Assembly: GCA_009782955.1 (NCBI GenBank)
Contig: WRIB01000034.1
Location: 1 to 32,083, forward strand
DNA length: 32,083 nt
Reading direction: 5' to 3'
Origin: Treponema sp.
GTDB taxonomy: Bacteria > Spirochaetota > Spirochaetia > Treponematales > Breznakiellaceae
Shown in pieces: positions 1 through 7,515 of this stretch. The position numbers were made by a program, and so were the translations under genes. The notes under the pieces are model-generated. The model was not told where the DNA came from and did no database searches. It was given only the letters and a program-made list of their open reading frames with translations. Within the stretch, counting starts at the first letter, position 1, and every line of letters begins with the position of its first letter.

Positions 1-1
1 T

Positions 2-463
2 ACCGGTGTAAGAATGCTGATCAGCCAGATTGTGCCTGCATTTAAAGGTATTTCCGACAAACTTGTACCCAATGCAATTCCCGCTCTGGACTGTCCGGTA
101 ATTTTTAACTATAAACCCAATGCTGTAATTATCGGCTTTGTCGTAGCCATGATCGTTTCCACAATATTGATCCTTGTCTGCAATACTCTTAATGTATTCG
201 GGATCATCCTTATCCCCCTTGTAATTACATCATTCTTTGAATGCGGTACCGCTGCGGTTATCGGCGAAGGTCAGGGAGGACTAAGAGGCTGTATAATAGG
301 CACTATATGTGCAGCAATTGTTATGGTTGCTATAGTCGGCGTTTCTGCCATTGTCTATTCCGGAACCATACAGAACTGGATGCTGATATTCGGCGGTAAC
401 GATTTTTCTCTCTTCGGGCCCATTGCACGACTCGTTGGGGGCATTTTCGGTATGGCTCAATAA
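2..463 (+). CDS. PTS ascorbate-family EIIC (UlaA/SgaT-like), C-terminal part
   Basis: This is the 3' part of a gene cut by the left window edge; the frame is open from base 2, so the first internal ATG at 14 is not the start. The 153 visible residues match the C-terminal region of the UlaA/SgaT permease family. They contain a conserved loop (IPALDCPVIF) followed by PNAVIIGF and two or three hydrophobic segments separated by a GEGQGGLRG loop. Family members are inner-membrane EIIC proteins that import ascorbate or related sugars with phosphorylation by EIIB. An EIIA of the matching family lies just downstream at 612 but behind a terminator and its own promoter. The substrate cannot be read from this fragment. 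Confidence 0.85.
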   Translation, partial: TGVRMLISQIVPAFKGISDKLVPNAIPALDCPVIFNYKPNAVIIGFVVAMIVSTILILVCNTLNVFGIILIPLVITSFFECGTAAVIGEGQGGLRGCIIGTICAAIVMVAIVGVSAIVYSGTIQNWMLIFGGNDFSLFGPIARLVGGIFGMAQ

Positions 464-493
464 AGCAAGTTTTTCAGGCTAAATTAACAGGTT

Positions 494-529
494 AAAAGGA
501 CAGTTCAATGGTAATGGACTGTCCTTTTT
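494..529 (+). terminator. Rho-independent terminator after the EIIC gene
   Basis: An 11-bp perfect stem (AAAAGGACAGT at 494-504 with ACTGTCCTTTT at 518-528), extended by a few more pairs and closed by a 7-base loop, ends in a T-rich run. It lies 31 bases after the stop codon and separates this transcript from the Enzyme I operon. Confidence 0.9.
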
Positions 530-562
530 CCTTGTTTAATTTGAATGAGCTTGTTCCAAAAT

Positions 563-592
563 TTGACATTTTGTAACAGTCTCGGATATATT
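563..592 (+). promoter_or_regulatory. Sigma-70-type promoter of the EIIA-EI-HPr-NagA operon
   Basis: A consensus TTGACA at 563-568 is followed after 18 bases by TATATT at 587-592. The start codon at 612 has a strong Shine-Dalgarno (AAAGGAG near 598-604). No obvious operator dyad is visible beside it. Confidence 0.7.
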
Positions 593-611
593 ATAAAAAA
601 AGGAGAATAAC

Positions 612-1067
612 GTGCTGTTGGGAGAAATTATTAAAAACAACCGCGTTCAATTTGTAGAAAAAGTTGAAAATTGGGAAGATGCAATCCGTCAGAGCTGCAA
701 GCTTTTAATTGATGATGGAACTATAAGTCCGGAATATGCAGATGAAATTATTGCTGCTATTAATGAGATGGGACCTTATATTGTGCTTATGCCCGGATTT
801 GCCCTTCCTCACGCAATGAAAAATTCAGAAAACGCCCATGGTACGGCTATTGCATTTATGAAACTTGCAGAACCTGTTTCCTTTAATAAAGACAATCACG
901 AAAAAGACGCTTCTGTTTTTTTTACATTGGCAGCAAGAGATTCGGAAGAACATTTAAAAAACATGAGAAAACTCTGGAAGATGCTGACTGACGAAGAACT
1001 CTGTGCGGATTTGCTTAAGGTAAGCTCAGCGGAAGAACTTATGGCCCTGGATAAAAAATACTCATGA
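612..1067 (+). CDS. PTS EIIA, ascorbate/mannitol-fructose family (UlaC-like)
   Basis: A 151-residue cytoplasmic phosphocarrier. It has the EIIA-2 signature PGFALPHA, in which His67 is the expected phosphorylation site, preceded by GPYIVLMP as in UlaC. The GTG start at 612 is chosen because AAAGGAG sits just before it and the family N-terminus fits. The stop overlaps the Enzyme I start (ATGA at 1064-1067), so the two are translationally coupled. The likely partner is the UlaA-like EIIC upstream or another permease; a role as a regulatory phosphocarrier is also possible because it is co-transcribed with the general PTS enzymes. Confidence 0.87.
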   Translation: MLLGEIIKNNRVQFVEKVENWEDAIRQSCKLLIDDGTISPEYADEIIAAINEMGPYIVLMPGFALPHAMKNSENAHGTAIAFMKLAEPVSFNKDNHEKDASVFFTLAARDSEEHLKNMRKLWKMLTDEELCADLLKVSSAEELMALDKKYS

Positions 1068-2776
1068 CGATCTTAACGGGAAACGGGGTATCTCCCGGGG
1101 TTGCCGTGGGAACTATTCATGTATACAGCGGCTCTCAAATTGTTCCTGAAAAAAAAATGTGCCCGCCCGGAGAAGAACAGTCTCACCTGGATCGATATGA
1201 ATCCGTTAAAAAGAAAGCTCTGGATGAACTTGAACAAATTTTTCTTGCCATGGAAAGAAAAGATCCTGAAAAAGCAAAGATTTTTAAAGCTCACCAGGAT
1301 ATTATTAATGACGTTGCCATAAACGAAGAAATTCCCGAAAAAATACTGAACGAGCAATGTAGCGGAGATTGGGCAATATATACAATTTACGAAACTTTTT
1401 TACGGATGGTTAAAAAAGCCAAAGATCCTCTTATTGCGGAACGGGCAGCCGATTTTGATGATGTACGCGGAAGACTGTTACGGTTATGGCATGGCAGAAA
1501 CGATGAAGGGCTCTCCGTACTGGAAAAGCCTGTAATTATTGCTGCAAAAGAGCTTTTGCCGTCTGATACAGCTTCTATGGATCCGTCCAATGTTTTGGCT
1601 ATTCTGACTGAAACCGGAGGGGTTACTTCTCATTCGGCAATTATTGCAAAGAGTTACGGGATCCCTGCCGTATTAGGCATACAAAATCTGTTTGAACATA
1701 TAAAACACGATCAACCTGCAGCAGTTGATGCCATTGAAGGCAAAATATACCTTGATCCTGATAAATCAATAGTTGAAAAATACACAAAAAAAGCCGAGGC
1801 TTGGCGTTTGGAAATTGTAATGGATGAATTTCACCTGAAAACAGAAGCCTCTACAACAGATAATGTCAGAATTGATATTGGAATAAACATTGCCAATGCA
1901 GATGAAAAAGAATTGAGAGCCAGCGAATATTGTGACTCTGTCGGATTGTTCCGTACCGAATTTCTCTATATGGGCCGTGGCGAACTCCCCGGGGAGGAGG
2001 AACAGTTTATAATCTATAAAAAAGTTCTGGAACGGTTTGGAAAAAAACCTGTTGTGCTGCGTACGCTGGATATTGGGGGAGACAAAACACTACAAAGCAT
2101 GGAACTTCCGAAAGAAGATAACCCTTTTTTGGGAAACCGTGCATTGAGGTTGTGTTTCAGTTATCCTGATATTTTTAAAACTCAAATCAGAGCATGTTTA
2201 CGGGCTTCGGTATACGGTAATCTTTGGATCATGCTCCCCATGGTGGGTTCAATAGATGATATACGCAAGGCAAAGGATTTTATTTTTTCTGTTCGTGATA
2301 ATCTGAAAAAAGAAGGAAAATCCTGCGGTGATTTTAAACTTGGTATTATGATCGAAATACCTTCTATTGCACTTATAGCAAATATAGCTGCAAAAGAAGT
2401 TGATTTTGCCAGTATTGGTTCAAATGATCTGTGCCAGTATCTGTGCGCGGCAGACAGGATGAACGGCATGGTAGAACCTTACTATCAGAGCTATCATCCG
2501 TCAATGTTCAGACTGCTAAAGGAAACAATTGAAGCTTTTTCCGATGCCGGTAAACCAATTTCAATCTGCGGCGAACTAGGCGGAGATCCTCTTGCCGTTC
2601 CTGTCCTGATTGGTTATGGGATAAGGAAACTCAGTATGGGGGCAGCCTCAGTGGCGGCGGTTAAACGCATTATATCAGGACTTACTGTTACCATGGCGGA
2701 AGAGATGGCTCACAAAGTACTTGAATTTGCAACTGCCGAAGAAATTAAAACATACCTGATGGATCGGCGCCTTTAA
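1064..2776 (+). CDS. ptsI: Phosphoenolpyruvate-protein phosphotransferase, PTS Enzyme I
   Basis: Enzyme I takes phosphate from phosphoenolpyruvate and passes it to HPr, starting the PTS cascade in the cytoplasm. The 570-residue length is normal. The N-terminal phosphohistidine motif GGVTSHSAII places the active histidine at residue 190. The C-terminal PEP-binding TIM barrel carries LRTLDIGGDK, GNRALRLC and, near the end, SICGELGG with the catalytic cysteine at 502. The start overlaps the EIIA stop, and HPr follows after 16 bases with its own AAGGAGG. Nothing essential appears missing. This is the only Enzyme I in the window and should serve both PTS permeases here. Confidence 0.97.
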   Translation: MTILTGNGVSPGVAVGTIHVYSGSQIVPEKKMCPPGEEQSHLDRYESVKKKALDELEQIFLAMERKDPEKAKIFKAHQDIINDVAINEEIPEKILNEQCSGDWAIYTIYETFLRMVKKAKDPLIAERAADFDDVRGRLLRLWHGRNDEGLSVLEKPVIIAAKELLPSDTASMDPSNVLAILTETGGVTSHSAIIAKSYGIPAVLGIQNLFEHIKHDQPAAVDAIEGKIYLDPDKSIVEKYTKKAEAWRLEIVMDEFHLKTEASTTDNVRIDIGINIANADEKELRASEYCDSVGLFRTEFLYMGRGELPGEEEQFIIYKKVLERFGKKPVVLRTLDIGGDKTLQSMELPKEDNPFLGNRALRLCFSYPDIFKTQIRACLRASVYGNLWIMLPMVGSIDDIRKAKDFIFSVRDNLKKEGKSCGDFKLGIMIEIPSIALIANIAAKEVDFASIGSNDLCQYLCAADRMNGMVEPYYQSYHPSMFRLLKETIEAFSDAGKPISICGELGGDPLAVPVLIGYGIRKLSMGAASVAAVKRIISGLTVTMAEEMAHKVLEFATAEEIKTYLMDRRL

Positions 2777-2792
2777 TTCTTAAGGAGGAAAC

Positions 2793-3074
2793 ATGTATAA
2801 AAAAAACGTAAAAGTAATTAATGCATCCGGCCTTCATGCCAGGCCCGGATCGGACTTTGTTCATGAAGCTGCAAAATATAAATCAAAAATTATGATCAGG
2901 CGTCTTGACGAAGATGATGATCCGGTTAATGCCAAATCAATTGCATTTGTTTTGTCATTGGGAATAGGAAAAGGAATTGAGGTGGAACTGTCGGCAGAGG
3001 GAGAAGACGAAAAAGAATCGGTGGATGCCCTTGCTTCATTTATAGAAAGCGGTCTGGGAGAAAAACCGGAATGA
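2793..3074 (+). CDS. ptsH: Phosphocarrier protein HPr
   Basis: HPr relays phosphate from Enzyme I to the EIIA proteins. The 93-residue protein has the active-site motif GLHARPG with His15 in the standard place. The regulatory-serine region (NAKSI, Ser49) is shifted about three residues by an acidic insertion, DEDDD, in the preceding loop. TAAGGAGG precedes the ATG at a good distance. The last bases overlap the next gene's start (ATGA at 3071-3074). Whether Ser49 is phosphorylated cannot be judged here, since no HPr kinase gene is in the window. Confidence 0.96.
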   Translation: MYKKNVKVINASGLHARPGSDFVHEAAKYKSKIMIRRLDEDDDPVNAKSIAFVLSLGIGKGIEVELSAEGEDEKESVDALASFIESGLGEKPE

Positions 3075-4294
3075 ACTCTGCGTATGTCTTTTGTAATTGC
3101 CAACTGGTCTTCCCGGATAGTGTTGTACCGGGAAATGTACTTGTTGATAACGGAATTATAAAAGCTGTTAATGAAACTGAGAGTTTGGCATCGTCCTTCC
3201 CTTCTGAATGGAACGATTATAAACCGCAAATAATTGATTGTAATGGCCAATACCTCTCACCGGGTTTTATCGACATACACAACCATGGACGTCTTGGCTG
3301 CGATGCAATGGATGGAAAAGTTACGTCTATGGAAACCATTGCTAAATGTCATGCCGAGCATGGGGTTACATCTTTTTTGGCAGGGACTTCTTCAATTCCC
3401 TGGGAAAAAAGTCTGGAATCAATTCGTTTTCTGGCAAAATATTACAAGGAAGAAAACAAAAGGTTAGCTTCGGCAACAACAGAAAACGACAATGTAAAAG
3501 GCGCTCAATGTCTGGGGATTTATTCTGAAGGCAGTTTTTTTTCTATGGAAAAAAAAGGTGCCCATAATCCCATGTACTTAAGAACCGAGCTTACCGAAGA
3601 AGATTTATATGCACTTGTTGAGGCAGCAGGGGAAGCTCTTAAAGTTGTTTCTTTGTCGCCGGAACTTAATGGCGCAGAAAAATGGATACGTTTTTTTGCG
3701 GCCAGGGAAATAGTTGTTTCTGCGGCTCACAGTAACGCAACTTATAACGAAACCCTGGCAGGGATAGAGCATGGAATTACATTGGCAACACATACCTTTA
3801 ATGGTATGCGAAGCCTTTCTCATCAGGAACCTGGTATCCTGGGGGCGGTATTGGACGACAGCCGCGTTTACTGTGAACTAATTGCAGACGGTATACATGT
3901 AGCGCCTGTGGTTCTTTCTTTGGTTTACAAGCTTAAAGGGCCGGATCGCATTATTCTTATCAGCGATTCGGTAATTGCAGGGGGTCTTCCCGACGGCCGT
4001 TACGAAAAGGGCGGTTATACCGTAATTGTCAAGGATGGAGTTATACGGCTGGAGGACGGCCGTTTGTCCGGCTCGTCCCTTTCTTTGGATGGGGCGGTCA
4101 GAAATATGGTAAATCTGGCTGGAGCCAAACTTTGTCATGCAGTACGGGCCGCTTCACTGAACCCAGCCCGAATTCTAGGTCTGGACAGCCGAAAAGGAAG
4201 TATTGCTCCGGGAAAAAACGCCGATTTGGTCATTTTTGATGAAAATATCCAAATTAAAAAGGTTTTGATTTCCGGAAAGCCCTTTTTACCTTAA
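3071..4294 (+). CDS. nagA: N-acetylglucosamine-6-phosphate deacetylase family protein (NagA-like)
   Basis: A 407-residue amidohydrolase-superfamily protein of NagA length. NagA removes acetate from N-acetylglucosamine-6-phosphate in the cytoplasm. Visible motifs are GFIDIHNHG (metal ligands H70 and H72), YSEGSFF followed by KKGAHNP (E153), AAHSNA (H220), THTFNGM (H241), ISDS (catalytic D299) and a C-terminal GSIAPGKNADLVIFD return to the small beta domain. Several motif positions differ from textbook NagA: EGSF for EGPF and SDS for TDA. A related N-acetylated sugar phosphate is therefore possible. It is coupled to hpr by a 4-base overlap and ends the first operon. No glucosamine-6-phosphate deaminase is visible nearby. 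Confidence 0.88.
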   Translation: MNSAYVFCNCQLVFPDSVVPGNVLVDNGIIKAVNETESLASSFPSEWNDYKPQIIDCNGQYLSPGFIDIHNHGRLGCDAMDGKVTSMETIAKCHAEHGVTSFLAGTSSIPWEKSLESIRFLAKYYKEENKRLASATTENDNVKGAQCLGIYSEGSFFSMEKKGAHNPMYLRTELTEEDLYALVEAAGEALKVVSLSPELNGAEKWIRFFAAREIVVSAAHSNATYNETLAGIEHGITLATHTFNGMRSLSHQEPGILGAVLDDSRVYCELIADGIHVAPVVLSLVYKLKGPDRIILISDSVIAGGLPDGRYEKGGYTVIVKDGVIRLEDGRLSGSSLSLDGAVRNMVNLAGAKLCHAVRAASLNPARILGLDSRKGSIAPGKNADLVIFDENIQIKKVLISGKPFLP

Positions 4295-4308
4295 AAATAA
4301 CAATTTTA

Positions 4309-4336
4309 TTGACATATACCAAGGCTGTGTTATACT
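4309..4336 (+). promoter_or_regulatory. Sigma-70-type promoter of the mannose-family PTS operon
   Basis: TTGACA at 4309-4314 is separated by 16 bases from TATACT at 4331-4336. It lies in the gap after nagA and about 60 bases before the IIC start, so this operon can be expressed separately from the Enzyme I operon. Confidence 0.8.
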
Positions 4337-4350
4337 TCAATCAGAGTTAT

Positions 4351-4378
4351 TTGGGCTTTTTTGCCCAATTATTTTTAT
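4351..4378 (+). promoter_or_regulatory. Terminator-like hairpin in the PTS operon leader (possible attenuator)
   Basis: A 6-bp GC-rich stem (TTGGGC at 4351-4356 with GCCCAA at 4363-4368) closes a loop of six T and is followed by TTATTTTTAT. It lies downstream of the promoter and ends just before the AAGGAG ribosome binding site at 4381. Form and position suit an attenuator. The stem is short, and no antiterminator-binding site was recognised. Confidence 0.45.
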
Positions 4379-4393
4379 ATAAGGAGAAGAAAG

Positions 4394-5161
4394 ATGGGTT
4401 TGGCGTTTATTCTAGCACTAATAACCGGTGTAAGTATTGTAATTGTCGGCCTCGGTTTCAACATGTGGGCCCCTTTATTCTATGGTGTAATAGCGGGCGC
4501 ATTTGTTGGTAACCTCGAACTGGGGCTGTATGTAGGCTCGATTTGTGCCTTAATGGCAATCGGGTTCTACACTTATGGCGGCGCAACCATGCCTGATTTT
4601 AGTATAGGGGCCATATTCGGCGTATTCATGGCTTCTCAAACCTTGGCAAAGGGTGCTGGTCCGGCAGAAATGAGACTTGCAGTAGATACTGCACTTCCGG
4701 TAGTCGCTGCAATTGCCCTCCTCATGTCCCTTTTTGACATCCTGGGCAGGGCTTCCACCACGGTATTCCAGCATGGAGGTGATGCTGCTCTGGCAAAACG
4801 AAATGTTGCTTCTTTCCAGCGCTGGCATCTGGCAGGGACAATTCCCTGGGCACTTTCCCGTGCTATTCCTGTGTTTATCGGGATGCTTTTTATCAACCAA
4901 TATCAGGTGTTGGCTGATAACATCGCTCAACTGGCATGGCTTCAGCGGGGGTTAGCGGTTGTCGGAGCGTCACTTCCGGCAGTCGGTTTTGCCCTCCTCC
5001 TTTCCTACATGGAAATTACTACCTATTGGCCTTATATGCTCGCCGGGTATGTGCTTTTTGCTTTCTTGGGGCTTCCCACGGTTGCGTTGGCAATTATCGG
5101 AGTTGCAGCTGCAGGCCTCTATATGAAAGGTAAGAAAGATCTTGCTAAGGGAGGTGTGTAA
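4394..5161 (+). CDS. PTS mannose/sorbose-family EIIC
   Basis: A 255-residue integral membrane subunit of the mannose-family permease, which forms the translocation channel with IID. It shows six or more hydrophobic segments and conserved family stretches such as GNLELGLYVGSICALMAIG. The ATG at 4394 is chosen over an in-frame ATG at 4361 because AAGGAG at 4381-4386 sits at the right distance and the family N-terminus (MGLAFILAL) starts here. IID follows two bases after the stop. Substrate could be mannose, glucose, an N-acetylhexosamine or another aldose; the adjacent NagA-like gene hints at an N-acetylated sugar. Confidence 0.93.
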   Translation: MGLAFILALITGVSIVIVGLGFNMWAPLFYGVIAGAFVGNLELGLYVGSICALMAIGFYTYGGATMPDFSIGAIFGVFMASQTLAKGAGPAEMRLAVDTALPVVAAIALLMSLFDILGRASTTVFQHGGDAALAKRNVASFQRWHLAGTIPWALSRAIPVFIGMLFINQYQVLADNIAQLAWLQRGLAVVGASLPAVGFALLLSYMEITTYWPYMLAGYVLFAFLGLPTVALAIIGVAAAGLYMKGKKDLAKGGV

Positions 5162-5163
5162 TT

Positions 5164-5997
5164 ATGGCACAGACTAATCAAAAACTTTCACAAGGGGCTC
5201 TTAAAAAATCTGCCTTTAGGCATAACTGGACCCTTCAATGGTGCTGGAATTACGAACGTATGCAGGCCTCCGGCTTTGCCTATTCCATGATTCCTGTAAT
5301 GAAAGAACTGTACTCTTCCGAGGAAGAAGTATGCGAAAACCTTGAACGGCACATGCAGTTCTACAACAGCCATCCCGGTACTTCGGCAATTATCTTCGGC
5401 GCTTCAGTAGCTTTGGAAGAAAAATACCAAAAGGATATGTCAGATTCGATTAAGGTAGCCCTTATGGGTCCCATGGCCAGTATCGGAGACACCCTTCAGG
5501 GCGCTCTGGTACAGCCTTTTGCGTACCTTATCTCCGCCGCCATTGCGGCAGGTCCGTACCCCGGAAACCTTTTGGCAATTCCTGTTTTAATAATCCCCTT
5601 CCTTATCTACTTCTGGGCCAGGTGGCCTTTCTTCTGGTGGGGATATAAGCAATCGGTAAAGATTGTAGAAGACATGAGCGGTCAAAGCGACTTCAACCTG
5701 CTTCGTGATGCTGCCCAGATTTTAGGACTTACCGTTATCGGAGGATTTGTCCCCAGTATGCTGGCTCGTTTGAAATTCAACATTACCTACCAGCAGATTA
5801 TGGACGGACAACCGGTAGGTGATCCTTTTAGTCTGCAGGCATTGCTGGATGGGCTGATACCCTACCTCCTTCCTCTTGGATTGGTAGCATTTTGTTACTG
5901 GATGCTAAAGACCTGCCGTCTTACTCCGGTAAAGGTAATTTGTATTATTGCAGTTATTACCTTTATCCTGGGTGCAATGGGATTGATGACAGCATAA
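5164..5997 (+). CDS. PTS mannose/sorbose-family EIID
   Basis: A 277-residue membrane subunit found only in mannose-family permeases. The N-terminal half is soluble, with the family pattern SAFRHNWTLQWCWNYERMQ and FYNSHP. The middle contains the IGDTLQGALVQP loop. The C-terminal half carries four to five hydrophobic helices. The ATG follows the IIC stop by two bases, with the ribosome binding site (AAGGGAGG) inside the end of the IIC gene. The stop overlaps the IIA start by one base (TAATG), a sign of strong translational coupling. Confidence 0.94.
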   Translation: MAQTNQKLSQGALKKSAFRHNWTLQWCWNYERMQASGFAYSMIPVMKELYSSEEEVCENLERHMQFYNSHPGTSAIIFGASVALEEKYQKDMSDSIKVALMGPMASIGDTLQGALVQPFAYLISAAIAAGPYPGNLLAIPVLIIPFLIYFWARWPFFWWGYKQSVKIVEDMSGQSDFNLLRDAAQILGLTVIGGFVPSMLARLKFNITYQQIMDGQPVGDPFSLQALLDGLIPYLLPLGLVAFCYWMLKTCRLTPVKVICIIAVITFILGAMGLMTA

Positions 5998-6404
5998 TGG
6001 TTGGAATTATACTAATCAGTCATGGAGACCTGGCGAAAGGTATCTTGTCGTCGGCCTCCATGCTGGTTCCTCAGTTGGAAAATGTTACGAGCCTTACCCT
6101 TTGGCCCGATGACAACCCTGATGAGTTTCAGCAAAAAATAGAAGCCGCCGTAAAGGCGGCCGATACTGGAGACGGGGTGTTTATCCTGGCAGATATGCTG
6201 GGCGGCACCCCTTGTAACCGGGCAATGTACTCAATTGGGGACAAGGTCAGAATGATGACAGGGCTATCGCTGCCTATGTTGTATTCCCTGATAAATATCA
6301 GGGAAGAAACTTCGGATTTGGCTGTTTTAGCCAGAGATGTAATGGCGGAAGCAAAGGATGCCATGGTTGATGTAAATGACCTTATGGCTTCCCAAAAAGG
6401 ATAA
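5997..6404 (+). CDS. PTS mannose-family EIIA
   Basis: A 135-residue cytoplasmic EIIA domain that receives phosphate from HPr. The N-terminus (MVGIILISHGDLAKG) holds the expected phosphohistidine, His9, and the DMLGGTPCNRA loop is conserved. The ATG at 5997 overlaps the IID stop. An upstream in-frame ATG at 5892 would add 35 residues lying wholly inside the IID gene, without homology to the family, and is rejected. IIA and IIB are separate polypeptides here, unlike the fused IIAB of Escherichia coli ManX. Confidence 0.93.
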   Translation: MVGIILISHGDLAKGILSSASMLVPQLENVTSLTLWPDDNPDEFQQKIEAAVKAADTGDGVFILADMLGGTPCNRAMYSIGDKVRMMTGLSLPMLYSLINIREETSDLAVLARDVMAEAKDAMVDVNDLMASQKG

Positions 6405-6407
6405 ACC

Positions 6408-6896
6408 ATGATAACTCATTTACGGATCGACAATCGACTTATTCACGGTCAGGTTGCTGTCGGTTGGCTTAAATATATTAATGCCAAAGCAATTATAGTA
6501 TGTAACGATAAAGTTGCCAATGATCCGATCCAAAAAATGGCCCTGCCTTTGGCAGCCCGGGGTTCCAATGTACTGGTTTTTACCATTGCCGAAGCCCTAA
6601 AGTACGAAAAAGAACATCAGGACGAAAATATTTTTATCATTGCAAAATTCCCGCAGGATGCCCTGGATATTATGAAAACAGGCGTAAAGATAAAAGAAAT
6701 TAATGTAGGTAATGCGGCGCCAATAGCGGGAACCAAGTATGTAATGGTAACTAAATCAATTGCAGCTACAAAAGAAGATGCCCAGGTGTACCAGAAAATA
6801 GCGGAAATGAACGGAGGAAAACTTACATCTCAGATCATGCCGCACAATGAAACATCGGATTTTATGGCTGCGCTGAGAAAGTCCAAATTACTGTAA
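6408..6896 (+). CDS. PTS mannose/sorbose-family EIIB
   Basis: A 162-residue cytoplasmic EIIB domain that passes phosphate from EIIA to the incoming sugar. The signature RIDNRLIHGQV puts the phosphorylated histidine at residue 13, and the family pattern continues through VAVGW and KMALPLAA. It starts three bases after the IIA stop. All four polypeptides of a mannose-class permease are now accounted for in the order IIC-IID-IIA-IIB, with no obvious defect. Confidence 0.94.
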   Translation: MITHLRIDNRLIHGQVAVGWLKYINAKAIIVCNDKVANDPIQKMALPLAARGSNVLVFTIAEALKYEKEHQDENIFIIAKFPQDALDIMKTGVKIKEINVGNAAPIAGTKYVMVTKSIAATKEDAQVYQKIAEMNGGKLTSQIMPHNETSDFMAALRKSKLL

Positions 6897-6900
6897 CTTG

Positions 6901-7515
6901 ATGCAAATATATATTGCTAAAACTTTAAATAAAGTTTTACTGCTTTTCTTACTGGTAATTGTTGCTCTTTTTGCAGGAATCTTTATTGTTTCCAAATTGT
7001 ATCCTGAATATGTCCGCTGGCAGGTTTTGACATTTGTTATCGGTTCTGTTTTTCTGGCAGTTTTTTTCCGGTATCTTGAAGAAAACTGGGATAAAAAAAT
7101 TATTGGTAAAATGGCCAGGAACGGTAAAATTGCCCTGATGAATATTAACGGCGGTAAAAAACTTATGGCAATGCGGGATACTTCCTTCAGAAATTATTGG
7201 ATATATGAACTGGAAGGGACATTATACAACGCCCGGCATGAAGCTCTGGAAAAGAAATTCCAGGAAAAGATGAATAAAGACACGGAAGAAATTCCTTCCG
7301 GATCGGTTTATGTTACTTATGATGAATTAAAACCGGCCCAGATTTTTATTATTCCCAATGCAATGATTGGAAGCCTTCCCAATCTTATGAAAACAGTACA
7401 GGATTATGAAAAAAATTCCAGAATAGAGGTAAAGTATCTGGATGCGCATTATAATAAAGGAATGGTACTAAAAACTTTCAGGGAAACCATGAATGATTAT
7501 AAGGAACGAAAATGA
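6901..7515 (+). CDS. Small membrane protein of unknown function in the PTS operon
   Basis: I do not recognise a family. The 204-residue protein has two hydrophobic helices near the N-terminus (about residues 8-31 and 40-58) followed by about 145 mostly polar, lysine-rich residues expected in the cytoplasm. No catalytic motif is evident. The start is ATG 6901 or the adjacent TTG at 6898; no clear Shine-Dalgarno is visible, so translation may depend on coupling to IIB, which stops 4 bases earlier. The 3' end overlaps the oxidoreductase start by 4 bases. Position inside a tight sugar-uptake operon suggests a role linked to transport or to the next two enzymes. Confidence 0.8.
   Translation: MQIYIAKTLNKVLLLFLLVIVALFAGIFIVSKLYPEYVRWQVLTFVIGSVFLAVFFRYLEENWDKKIIGKMARNGKIALMNINGGKKLMAMRDTSFRNYWIYELEGTLYNARHEALEKKFQEKMNKDTEEIPSGSVYVTYDELKPAQIFIIPNAMIGSLPNLMKTVQDYEKNSRIEVKYLDAHYNKGMVLKTFRETMNDYKERK

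Noticed and set aside
5892..5996. Longer start for the mannose EIIA
   Set aside because: The extra 35 residues lie inside the IID gene and lack similarity to EIIA; ATG 5997 begins exactly at the family N-terminus.
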